From positions 1,860,001 through 1,924,000 of the forward strand of contig NC_133123.1 in the NCBI RefSeq assembly GCF_033568475.1: a stretch of DNA of 64,000 nt, in the 5' to 3' direction. This document shows positions 17,561-27,453 of this stretch, in pieces (position 1 is the first letter of the stretch; the number at the start of each line of letters is the position of its first letter). Origin of the DNA: Henckelia pumila. Its lineage: Eukaryota; Streptophyta; Magnoliopsida; Lamiales; Gesneriaceae. The position numbers and the translations under genes are program-made. The notes under the pieces are model-generated. The model did no database searches. It was not told the DNA's origin and saw nothing but the letters and a program-made list of their open reading frames with translations.

Positions 17561-17851
17561 ATATATTGATAGTATGTTTTAAAAAAATAATAATAATAAT
17601 AATAAAAATCACAGGAGCCCGTGATTGAGAGCAAAAGCGTAGATGGAGATAGAAACAAATTATATGAGCTTGATGGACCTAGGTACTAGGCCCATTCCAG
17701 TTGCTGCTATAGTACCCTCCGCCCAAATAAAATACATGGACTTGTCTTGTAAACAATGACGTATCCCCAAAAAACACCCACTAAAATTATTTTTCTTCTC
17801 CTAACGACTCGGTCTCCCTTATTATGTCAAATATACATTCAATGTGCTATC

Positions 17852-18072
17852 AAGTCAAGCAGTGAGCAACTCGATATTGAGGATGCAACACGTAGAATCA
17901 AGCTTAAAGTTTTACGTTGTGTTTCTATGTCTTGTAATATTTTCTTATAAATTTGGCTTAGAATAGGATATGTGGTTGTCTTCTCCTGGGATACCCAGTG
18001 CATTTGTACTCATTTACCCGTTTTTTTTAATGAAATTTATTTCATTAAAAAAAAAAGTCAAGCAGTGAGCAA
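17852..18072 (+). mobile_element. Short retroposed element (SINE or LINE 3' tail) with target-site duplication
   Basis: AAGTCAAGCAGTGAGCAA occurs at 17852-17869 and again at 18055-18072. Between them lie about 185 bp that end in ATGAAATTTATTTCATT and a run of ten A. A direct repeat flanking an A-tailed insert is the signature of LINE-machinery retroposition. The body (with CTCCTGGGATACCCAGTGC) has no recognised coding part; it could be a 5'-truncated LINE 3' UTR or a SINE. Confidence 0.75.
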
Positions 18073-19861
18073 TGGAAAAAAATAAATACTCGGAAAGAAG
18101 AGGTCAAAACCACACGAGTAACTATCAAAGAGCCATCAAACCAAGAGTTCCATGCTTGACTTGATCCCCACCAATGTGTACACACGTCAATTTACAATCA
18201 GCTACGTTGTTGAATTTTAACAATTGAATCCTTCAACATCTTCGAATTACGTGGTGAATGGGGCACAGACTGTTACTGGGAACGCTTGCAAGATTAAGCA
18301 AATTCAGGGTATAGCTAGACTTGTAAATAGTTGCATGAATCATGCTAGGACAACATAGAAACCAGTACAAGTTATTTTCAACTTTTTGTGAATTCAGGCA
18401 GTATTTCACTTTTTCATCTTCTTCGAGAATCCCACCCACGCCAAAAGCAACATCCACGAGTCCCAATATGTAGTATTATATATAATTCTACCATTTTATC
18501 TTCGGAAAGAATTAATGTGTCTCTTTAACTTTATCATCCATCCTCTGGTATGACGATAACGTTTGATCTTGATGATCATTATTTCAATCCTATACATCAT
18601 TATTTGAAATCTTTTCTCAACTTGTTACTTGTAGTTGGTACTCTGATTTAGAATCAATGCAGCAAAAGTATCGAGTTCAAAAGGAGCAATCATAGAATAT
18701 AGATTAATAATGTTGTCCATGTTTTGCACGAAATGGTGACTCCAGCACTAAAAACACTTGAAATTTTTTGATTTTGCAGTATCCTGGGACTGAAACTTGG
18801 GTATTATTCAGCAAATTAGCAACATAGTGAGAACTGAGAATGCCCTGAATCCTGTTCAAACTTTAGTGAACAGATTTTGGAACACAAGTTCCAGCACATA
18901 ACTGGACCACGCAGGAGACACTTCTTGAGCCGGTGGGGTAGCTTCATTAATGTGATATTCAAAACAAGAATGTACAATTGTCACAGTCAAGTATGTTAAA
19001 TTGCTCCCAATTCCGACGCGGTGGAGCAATCCATTGTTGTGTACCAAACTCGGGCTAATTCTACAAGCTCCAAACTTGGATGCATTGCCAATGTTTCAGA
19101 CGTGTCTTACATGAAATATCTAAGTATTGATAATTGAAATGCAGATTACACTATATCACTTGGAAATTCAATGAACTTTGTGCTTCAATCTTGGCCAACA
19201 AAATATAAAATTTAGAATAATCTCATGACACGATATTTCATCCATCAAGATTTCACCTTACAACAGTTATTTTACCTAGGTTAATTATGACCAAAGGAAC
19301 GAAACAACACGTGAAAATATGACAGTGAACACAATCATAAGACTAGATGAAGTGGACAAAAGAGAGAAGTAGATGCTTGGGAAAGTTACAAATTATGCAG
19401 GGGTGAAAACAAAGAGTACCCAAAAGGAAAAGAACAGAGAGATGGACAGAGAGAGGGGCAAAATACAAAAACTATGAATGCTTTGTTTGGTCATTCCAGT
19501 AAATAAAATTAAGATAAAACAGATGACTGAATAATGGAAGTTAGTCAGTACATAATACCTTCAATTTCCAACTACATCTGGGAAATTTACCAATTGCAGA
19601 GCTCAAATGCAGATGATTAAACTAACTCGTTGCTGTCAATGATCAAATATACTAAAAATTGAAGTAAAAACCAACTAATAAAGAAGAAATTTAAGGAAGA
19701 TTGAATATGTAAAACTCACCCTTGATTTACAAGATGTTTGTCTACAAACATACCAAAATAGAATTTCTTGCAGCAAAAGTGAATATTGCTTCCATGGTAT
19801 AAGCAAAAAAGGAAAGTAAATCAATCTTTTTTAACCTTACGCTTAGTTTCCTCCAATATCT
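18073..19861. other. Intergenic region, no gene recognised
   Basis: Both strands were read. Only short open frames without domain similarity are present. The stretch next to 19862 probably includes the 3' UTR of the minus-strand gene that follows. Confidence 0.4.
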
Positions 19862-20521
19862 TTAACCCCAAACGCCCCAAATCCTTTCTCCAAGAAAGCT
19901 CACAAATCTCCTCACCGACCCTCTCTCCAACTCTTCTTCTTCCTCCCCATTCTTCTCCTCCTCCTCACGGCCACTATTTTCTCCGCCGTCTCCGCCGCCG
20001 TCAATACCGTTCTCCACAGGAGAGTTCGATTCACTAAAGTTGAAATCTTGCTTGGTCAAACTGGGCTCAGACGTCTTGGTTTCATCTAATTCAAGACTAA
20101 TTTTACCTTTAACACTTTTACCCTTCCTCCTTTCTCTCCTGTTCTTTTCTTTCCTGCTCTCCTTAAATAGACTATCTTCGAAAGCATCAATAATTTCGTG
20201 TATAAGCTGGCGATTTGGCGATGAATCCCACTTCACCCAGTAGCTCATATAGCATCTGAAGCAGTAGCAGCTGAAGCACACAGGGTGGTCCGTCGCCCCA
20301 CCCTTAGAACCACCCGAAGTGGCTCCGGAAGGGGTTTTCTTGTGGTGGCTGTTGGAAAAGTTGGCGGAGGAGCAAGAAATGAGGTATGCAAGCACTTCCC
20401 TTTCTTCCGGTGACAGAGCTGCGGCCAAAGTCAATATCGCAGCCGGCAAGAAGGAAAGAAGCTGGTCCGAGACCGCCGGCGGCGTCGGATGCACCGTGCC
20501 CCTTTTGTACAGCTTCTTCAT
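19862..20521 (-). CDS. Plant-specific uncharacterised protein with a Cys-rich CFSCYCFRCY core
   Basis: An intact intronless gene of 219 residues. The N-terminal half has a hydrophobic segment (LLSFLPAAILTLAAALSPEE, about residues 22-41), then LAYLISCSSA, then the core CFSCYCFRCY...YWVKWDSSPNRQLIHEIIDAFED at about residues 82-116. This core is a recognisable signature of a plant family of unknown function. The second half is basic (KESRKEKNRRERRKGKS), then very acidic (REEEEKNGEEEEELERGS), and ends in RRFVSFLGERIWGVWG. The Cys cluster could bind metal, but this is inference. No function is assigned. The ATG is the first in frame and is followed directly by family-like sequence; the upstream leader is GA-rich (20590-20612). 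Confidence 0.8.
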   Translation of the reverse strand: MKKLYKRGTVHPTPPAVSDQLLSFLPAAILTLAAALSPEEREVLAYLISCSSANFSNSHHKKTPSGATSGGSKGGATDHPVCFSCYCFRCYMSYWVKWDSSPNRQLIHEIIDAFEDSLFKESRKEKNRRERRKGKSVKGKISLELDETKTSEPSLTKQDFNFSESNSPVENGIDGGGDGGENSGREEEEKNGEEEEELERGSVRRFVSFLGERIWGVWG

Positions 20522-21223
20522 AGCTCACTTTCAGAGATAGAAAGAGAGTTTGTGAAATGCTTGTTCCAAGTTCACTGATGTATGAAAATACAGAGGGAGA
20601 GAGAGAGATAATGGGGTGAGGATTTTGAGGAAGTCTTTGATTCTTGAACATAGAGATTAATGTATTGTTTGGGTTGGAGGAATATTAAAGTGCGACGCAG
20701 GGGGAGGTATGTCTACAACCTACAGCGTAGGCCCATCTATGAACAGTGATATTTTGCGAAAGGAAGAGATTTGATTGGTTGAAAAAGCAACACAGGAAAC
20801 AGAGCCATTAAAGTGGGCCCCACTCTATGGCGAATCTCTTTGATCGTATCCTCTTTTCAGAAATTGTTATTAGCACTCTGTGTCTCTTTGTTCCATGCCA
20901 GTATTTCTTCAGCTTTTGGGCCGGGACGAGGCCCAAAACATGCTTACAGCGGCCCACAATGCATGACTCGGCTTTTGTCTTTTTCAGAGAAAATATTATT
21001 CTTTATGGTAGGAGAGATTCGAATTATTGTGAGATGATCATTTTCATTAATGAGATTTTATCTTTACATGCGGTGTCGATACACATTTGAAAGTTGAGAT
21101 TTATCGATATTTTTGGGTCATTTTATTTTTTCTGTAAACTTCATAAATATTGTTAAATCTTTACTTTTAAATAAGTTATTTGGATAGTTTGGGATTAAAG
21201 AATTAGTGGTCCAGTCAATAATT
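20522..21223. other. Promoter-side intergenic region
   Basis: Holds the 5' UTR and promoter of the minus-strand Cys-rich gene (TCTCTCTC leader on the minus strand near 20600). No other gene is recognised. Confidence 0.4.
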
Positions 21224-22034
21224 CAGGGGTGACAAAAATTTTCAAAATTTCGACTCATTCCGAATCTCATCTTATTTTTGTCCTGAAACAATCTCATCTC
21301 GATATTTTTACAACCCAAACTTTTGAAATTTTTCTCGTCTTGATTAATATCGGGAGATGAATCAAGAATAAATCTTTTTCGACGGGATTTCTGACTCATC
21401 TCGAAATAATATTATAATATATTTTATTAATAATTTTAATAATATATTGAGCTAAATATTATTGTGTTTCAACTTATATAATAATTAAATTATGGACTTA
21501 ATTCGCATAATTGTTTATTGTTGAAACTATCGAATAATATTATCATGAAATGATATTTTATTTTGTGTATTTTTTTAAAAATAAATTAATAATTTAATTA
21601 ATTCATATTTATAATTATCTCATTAGAATAAATATGAATAAGATATGCAATTGGACAATTTATTTAATAAAATTTATCGAGTAATTTGTATCTAAATATT
21701 TTATTAATAATTCAATAAGATGTTCTTATCTTTAGAGAACCTTGAATAATTATTCGAAATATTTTAATATTATATGTTTTAAATTGAATTTTTTTATTTA
21801 AAAATATAAATTTATAAATAATATTTTTTATTAAATAATCACATTTTTTTTGTTTTTTAAACGAAATCTTGAAATTAAAAAAAATCAGGATTTTTTCTCT
21901 CTACTCGACAAGATCTCGAATGTTCGGAATCCCAAATATTCGAGTCCCGAAATATGTTGAGTACGGGTTCGAGAGAAAAAAATTCCGACTCTTTTCAAGA
22001 CGAGAATTGGGTAAGGGAACTCTATTCCATTCCT
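21224..22034. mobile_element. Candidate non-autonomous hAT-like element
   Basis: It begins CAGGGGTGACAAAAA and ends with the complement of TAGGAATGGAATAG, resembling the YAGGGRTGGCAA termini common in plant hAT elements. The interior is AT-rich with many CGA-containing words near both ends (TTTCGACTC, CTCGACAAG, CGGGTTCGAG) and has no coding capacity. A clear 8-bp target-site duplication was not found, so the call is tentative. Confidence 0.35.
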
Positions 22035-22993
22035 AGTTAATATTGAAGAAAAAATAGTATCAAATATAATTAACTTGAAAAAAAAATGGTATGCTTTTCA
22101 AAATGTTATGCACTTATGCTAGAAAAACAATTAAAACTTTGGAAATACAAAAAGTACAAAAATTATATTTCAAGCCCAATCGCAAGCCATGAAAAAAAAA
22201 AAACTGATTAAAAGATATACGACGAACATCCGATGTCAAATTGTGCTTTTTTGGGCCACACAATCATAGATTATAATGATAAATGATCATTATCTATCGA
22301 TAGGGTTGAGTGAACCATAGCCTGCTGAAAGCCATTATGGGATTCCCTTCATAAGTACATCAATTTTCTAAAATTCTGAAAACCACAGTCCACACACCTC
22401 TTCATATGATTTGACATGCATTGTCTCCCATTTTTCGATTAAAATAAGAACACAATATGCATGCAATTTTATAATCTAGCAACATTGCAACTTGTTTTTA
22501 GAATAAATTATGTTGTTTCTTTCATCCTCCATCACATTGGTTCATTTATTTTTCCAATCGCTCAACTTTCATGTTTGAATATTATGATCAAAACATTATT
22601 TTCACATATATTTTTCACTTTTTTTAAAAAAATCTGAATTATATTAAAAGCCCAAGCTAGCGAACATTAACACCATCCATGCTTCAACTCAAGAATTTAG
22701 CAAATGGTGAGATGAATGAATGTATATTGAAGACACTGTGCATTGCAGACAGAGAAATGTTGAAACATATAATTTCTCTAGGGTGAGGACTGAGGAGGCA
22801 AACAAAAGTTAAGCCAACAGGCCTAACATTAACCAAGATAGGATCTACCAGTAGGATATATGACAAGTATAACAACGTTCTGGCAATATGCCACAATTCA
22901 GCTGCTCGAATGATGAAAATAAGGTAATCTAAGAGTTCTTCAATATGGCACAATTCAACTGCTCGAATGACGAAGATAAGATAATCTAAGAGT
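22035..22993. other. Intergenic region, thioesterase 3' side
   Basis: No gene is seen. A short imperfect duplication (ATATGCCACAATTC / ATATGGCACAATTC with GCTGCTCGAATGA / ACTGCTCGAATGA) lies at about 22886-22972, within the likely 3' UTR of the minus-strand thioesterase. Confidence 0.4.
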
Positions 22994-25610
22994 TCAGGAA
23001 GAACTCGGAAGATGGGATTTGATCCACGATTCCAAACTCCTGAGCTCTTCATTACTTATGGAATGACTAAGGCCGGGATAAGCCTGAGATTTCAGAAAAA
23101 AAAAGCCATAGCAGTTCAGACAAAATCTTCTTGCCATAGCCAAGAATGGCCAGCTTGTCCCAGTTTTAACTATTTTCACGAAAAAAGTATCAGTTTGATT
23201 CAAGAAATTTAAAATACTTCATTCACTTTTGAGTTTTGAATATATGTAAATCATAAAGATGTCAAGAAAATTTGGATAGAAGATGGGAAGAACTACCCTT
23301 GTGAGCCACCTCTCACTCCACCCCACCACTTCCCAACCCAAAGGCAAAGTACTCGAATTATAACACATGCATAAAAACATGCTGTGACCGATATCCACTT
23401 AGATACAGATATAAATAGATATAGTATCACACAAGATCCAAGATACAAGCAGACACATGAAGCATACACAAACTAAACCAATCTTTAAGGGAGAGAGTAG
23501 TATGGAACCTTGAATTCACAGCTGACACCAGCCTTTTCAAGGAAAGGGGGTCCTGCTTGCCCAGCCTCGAAGAGGACAGTTCTATCAGCCATTCCATGGG
23601 ACCATAATATAGGAGTCTGAAAATTACATTCCCATATGTCATATCCATGGCATTGCAAACAGAAAGCATGGACTTGAAACCAACAAAATATGCTAGTCAT
23701 CATATATCAGTGAACTTAAACTTTTCATTCATCGGGCGAAGAATAAGTATGCATCAACCTATTAAAGTAGAGAAAGACACAAAAAGACAAAATGGAATAG
23801 ATCAGAAGTGGCTCATGACCAGGAAATAACCTTCTTTGCTTCTGATGTAACACGTTCTAGAATTGAAGAATTGAATGGAAGCCATCCACTAAAAACTGCA
23901 CCTCCACCCAAAGATTTCGGGTACAACAGGACACTAGCCAATGTCAAGGCCCCTGGAAAAAATTATACTTCATAAATACTTATTTAATCTACTGCAATCC
24001 AACAGGACCAACAACTTTCTTAATCGGGGGATAAGGTAATTTTAACTATGGGAAAAAGAAAACACAAACCTCCTTGACTAAATCCACAAACAAAAACATT
24101 GCTAGGATTGATTCCAGCGGCTATCTCTTTATCTATAATTGCATGTATATTCTGAACTGCTTTAAGCACACTGCCTTCATCTTTTGGGGAATCCTGACAA
24201 ATAATAATAATTTAGATGATTCAGACTGAGAGGATATATGGTGCAGGGATTCCAAAGTAGAGATCAGATATATACTACCCTGACTTCCTACTATCGTCTT
24301 TAGCCTAACCATTTAAAGGAAAAATGAATCAAACACATCGCAATCAACTGAATCTGTTCGTAAAGAAAGCACATTGATTCCGTTTATGCATGAATCAAGT
24401 CGAATTTATACATATTATAATGAATCTGTTTAAGGAAAAGTGAATCAAAGACGGAATCTTTAGCAATGTCATAGAACTTAAAAAGACTTATAATGAAGCT
24501 CAACTTAATACATAGATTAAATAAGGATTAAAAGACAAAGATACAAATGAATTATGACAGAAAATTGAAGATAAAATGATGCAAACTTACAGCTGCCACA
24601 GGTATTTCAGCAATGTCAAACCATGAAGGCATAACAGCACCATCTACAAGGAAACCCAAATACACAAATAGCAAAATGAGCATGCAGTAAAGAGATTTTG
24701 TTCGCTCGTGAAACCCAATAAGATGCAAAACCCAGACCCGCTACATTTCAGTGGCTTTTATTTCGAAGTAGTGTTATATAATACAATCAATCTTAGTATT
24801 TACTCGATCAATATGAGTTTGTTCTCTTTTTTTTTTTGAGTGATCAGATCACTCCAAAATGGGTAATATGCAAAAAAAAATTATTTTAGACAGGACAATC
24901 ATTCACAATCCACGAAAAAATGAGCCAGAAACAAATCTCAAACACGAGTACATCATTTTCAAGTGAACAATTTTACTACGGCTCAAGCATAATCAAGGCA
25001 CCATTTACATCTTTATTGTACGTCAAACAATGAAATGCAGTATGATTGCCAAGGCATAATGAATAAAACAATAGAAGAGAAACAAGAAACTAGTTAGATT
25101 TAAACAAATCCCAACAATCCTCAACTTCATAAAGACTTCACCTTGGTAAGTATACGATCATCAATTCACAAAATATAAAATTGGATTTTCTAATCAGATA
25201 GTTCAATCAAATGCAGCCACAACAAAAAACCCAAAAACTGGTCAGTGCACCTGCAGCATCTAATGAATTGCAATGTACAGAATCAAAGACTAATTGAAAC
25301 ATAAAGCGCAAGAAAAATCCACAAAGAAAGAACAAACAGTCCTAAATGTTAACAGGAACATACAGTTACAAGTGACGGGGTTAGAAGGAGCAGACGGGAA
25401 AGACCACTTGGTTTTGCTGAACTGAGGAGACGTGAAAAGCGTCTTGATGGGTTCGTTAGCAGGACCCGAATCGCCCAGTCCATGTAGCCACAACACAAAG
25501 CTCCGCGCCATCGGATCGGGTTCAACAGAAGATGGATTTTGCTGATTGAATAGCACCAAGGAAATCGTGATGCCGAAAGTGACTGCGATCAAGAACACGA
25601 TGGACTTCAT
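22994..25610 (-). CDS. Acyl-protein thioesterase / SOBER1-like carboxylesterase
   Basis: An alpha/beta hydrolase of the acyl-protein thioesterase family, which removes fatty acyl groups from cysteine or hydrolyses small esters. Six exons join in phase: 25610-25364, 24643-24591, 24193-24070, 23952-23831, 23616-23509 and 23083-22994, giving 247 residues. The oxyanion loop LWLHGLGDSGPANEP is in exon 1. The catalytic triad is S139 (GFSQGG), D193 (HGMADRTV) and H225 (GLSHSI). The N-terminus MKSIVFLIAVTFGITISLVLF is a hydrophobic anchor or signal that precedes the domain. An in-frame Met34 (MARSFVLWLHG) matches the start of soluble family members, so two products differing in membrane attachment are possible. 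All splice borders obey GT-AG and all active-site residues are present. It looks functional; the exact subgroup (SOBER1/TIPSY1 versus APT) is not settled from the sequence alone. Confidence 0.92.
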
Positions 25611-25970
25611 TTCCCCATTCCCATCGGCCCATCTTCCTTCGACCGGAAAACGTTTCTCTTAATTTTCCCCCCTTCGAAGACCAATATGCGCTTTATCTAC
25701 GTTTTCCTTGTTCAAAACACGTTTTCGATGCTTTGCATGCTAAATGTTGTATTTGTATATGAAAATTTTACCGTAGACTATCAAACAAAACCACGACTCG
25801 AATATATAGACAAATCACAAATATGAATGAGTGTGTATAAGTACACACATCGAATTAATGTAATCTAATGTTTAAAAAAATAAATAAATAAGAATTAATG
25901 TAATCTACCATCAGAGTGGCGCTGTCACTCACCTAATTGAGAATTTTTACATTAATTACGTACAACCAGC
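25611..25970. other. Divergent intergenic region
   Basis: About 420 bp separate the divergently transcribed thioesterase and RALF-like genes, so their promoters must share this space. Nothing else is seen. Confidence 0.5.
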
Positions 25971-25980
25971 TTTATATATA
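25971..25980 (+). promoter_or_regulatory. TATA box of the RALF-like gene
   Basis: TTTATATATA lies about 55 bp upstream of the start codon at 26030, implying a short 5' leader. Confidence 0.55.
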
Positions 25981-26029
25981 ACATCAAGCCCCATTGCTAG
26001 TGAAAAAAAAAAGTACTAAACATTCTTGA

Positions 26030-26236
26030 ATGGCCTCAACAAAAGCTAGAGGCCTCCTCATTGGCGTCCTCCTAGTATGTTGCTTCATGCTTCAAGCAGG
26101 AGACGCGAGATTTATCTCCTACGACGCCTTGCGAAAAGGGAATCCCATAGATCCATCAGGCAACCATTCAGAGATAGCAAATAATTACAACAGAGGTTGC
26201 CTGATGACAAGTCGCTGCAGAGATGAAAATGGTTGA
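26030..26236 (+). CDS. RALF-like secreted peptide with a single C-terminal Cys pair
   Basis: An intronless 68-residue precursor. Residues 1-27 form a signal peptide (hydrophobic core LLIGVLLVCCFMLQAGDA). The mature part begins near RFISYDALRKGN, which matches the RALF receptor-binding motif YISYxALRxxN. It ends in NNYNRGCLMTSRCR, matching the conserved NPYxRGCxxxxRCR tail. Classic RALF peptides have four Cys forming two disulfides. Here the first pair is missing and the spacer is short (PIDPSGNHSEIA), so only one disulfide is possible. No dibasic S1P cleavage site is present before the mature part, as in short RALF subgroups. RALF peptides act outside the cell on FERONIA-type receptor kinases and LRX proteins. 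TATA box spacing and the intact frame suggest a real gene. Confidence 0.82.
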   Translation: MASTKARGLLIGVLLVCCFMLQAGDARFISYDALRKGNPIDPSGNHSEIANNYNRGCLMTSRCRDENG

Positions 26237-26469
26237 TATATGTCTCGATCATTAAGAAGCTTGTTAGTGAACAATAAACATGTTCCTATGAAGCTAGATG
26301 CATGAAAAAGAGCATCTCTATAATCCCAGTTTTGCTTACTTGATGTCCTTCAACTATTGATGATCTACCTTCCGTAATGAATCTGGTTGCAAGTTAAGTT
26401 TGTTTGCAAATAAATTAAAAGCCTGTTTTCAGTTTGTTTTCCAGTATGTTCAAACGATTGATCAATCAG

Positions 26470-26523
26470 TTTATTATTATTATTATTATTATTATTGTTG
26501 TTGTTGTTGTTGTTGTTTTTTTT
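26470..26523. repeat. Compound microsatellite (TTA)n(TTG)n
   Basis: About eight TTA/ATT units followed by six TTG units and a T run. On the minus strand this is an A tail followed by (AAC)n(AAT)n and directly abuts the SINE-like unit, so it is probably its evolved 3' tail. Confidence 0.85.
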
Positions 26524-26660
26524 TGTGTGACGTGGAACCCGCAGCCGCTACCTTTCGGTGCGCTCTGGGTAAACCCATGGAGTAACACAATAGCCTGCAA
26601 ACTACGCTAGTCAGGTAAACCAACTAGACAAGCTCTGTGTGACAGGCTAGTCCATCAAAA
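26524..26660 (-). mobile_element. SINE of the Au / SolS-V type, minus strand
   Basis: On the minus strand the sequence contains TAGTTTGCAGGCTATTGTG, GGGTTTACCCAGAGCGCACC and AGGTAGCGGCTGCGGGTTCC, then an A run. These are hallmarks of the 3' half of Au-family SINEs in flowering plants. The tRNA-like 5' head with A and B boxes is not recognisable, so the copy is probably 5'-truncated. The upstream end is estimated. Confidence 0.7.
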
Positions 26661-27250
26661 TTAGTGTTTTATGCTATTCTTTTAAAATATTTAGCCATTA
26701 TATTTTTTTTTATAAAAAAATTTACGTAACATATTCAACCTAAATTTTTATGTTTTTAAAATATAATTTTTAATAAAATAATATAATTAAAACTACTACA
26801 AATATTTAAATCTAGACTTCACATTTTTATTAAACAAATAATATAAGTTGAAATAATAATATTGTTCAATGCGTATAAAATTAAATGATTTTTTAACTAA
26901 CTGATTTTTGATAAATTTTCATCATATTAATTATTAAATAAATAAGTATTTTCATTCCAAAAAATATACTAAATAGATATTTAAAGAAAATGATGAACGA
27001 ATTTTGTTGCGAAATAGAAACAAATATTATAGAATCCCATTAAAATAGCAGGATTAAAATGCATGTTTAATAATAACGAATTAACATAAAATTGACAAAT
27101 ATTTAAGTTTAATTAGTGTAGTATGGAATATAGCATATTGCTAGTAGAGGATCTGACCACAAAAAGAATGCTGTTCCGGATTCTTGGAAAAATTAATTAG
27201 TAAAATTAAAATTGAAAATAAAAAGACAATCTTGTCCTTACAAAAACATC
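26661..27250. other. AT-rich intergenic region
   Basis: No gene, RNA or clear repeat is seen. Confidence 0.4.
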
Positions 27251-27453
27251 ATGTTTGGATGTCTAAAAAATATCATTTAGAATTGGATTTGAAATTGGAA
27301 TTAAATTTTAAATTCATAGAATTCAAATTCCATATTTGTGTTTAGAAAAAAGTTAAAATACATATATGAATTTACTAAAATAAATTTTAGAAAATTGATA
27401 TTTTGTAAAAAAAACTGTAAGAAAAACTTAAATTTTTAACTAAAGTTTATAAA

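Noticed and set aside
18233-19047. Minus-strand frames as small genes
   Set aside because: No domain, no start context, no conserved pattern; composition is non-coding.
19786-20540. Plus-strand frames over the Cys-rich gene
   Set aside because: Pro/Ser-rich shadows of the acidic tail on the other strand.
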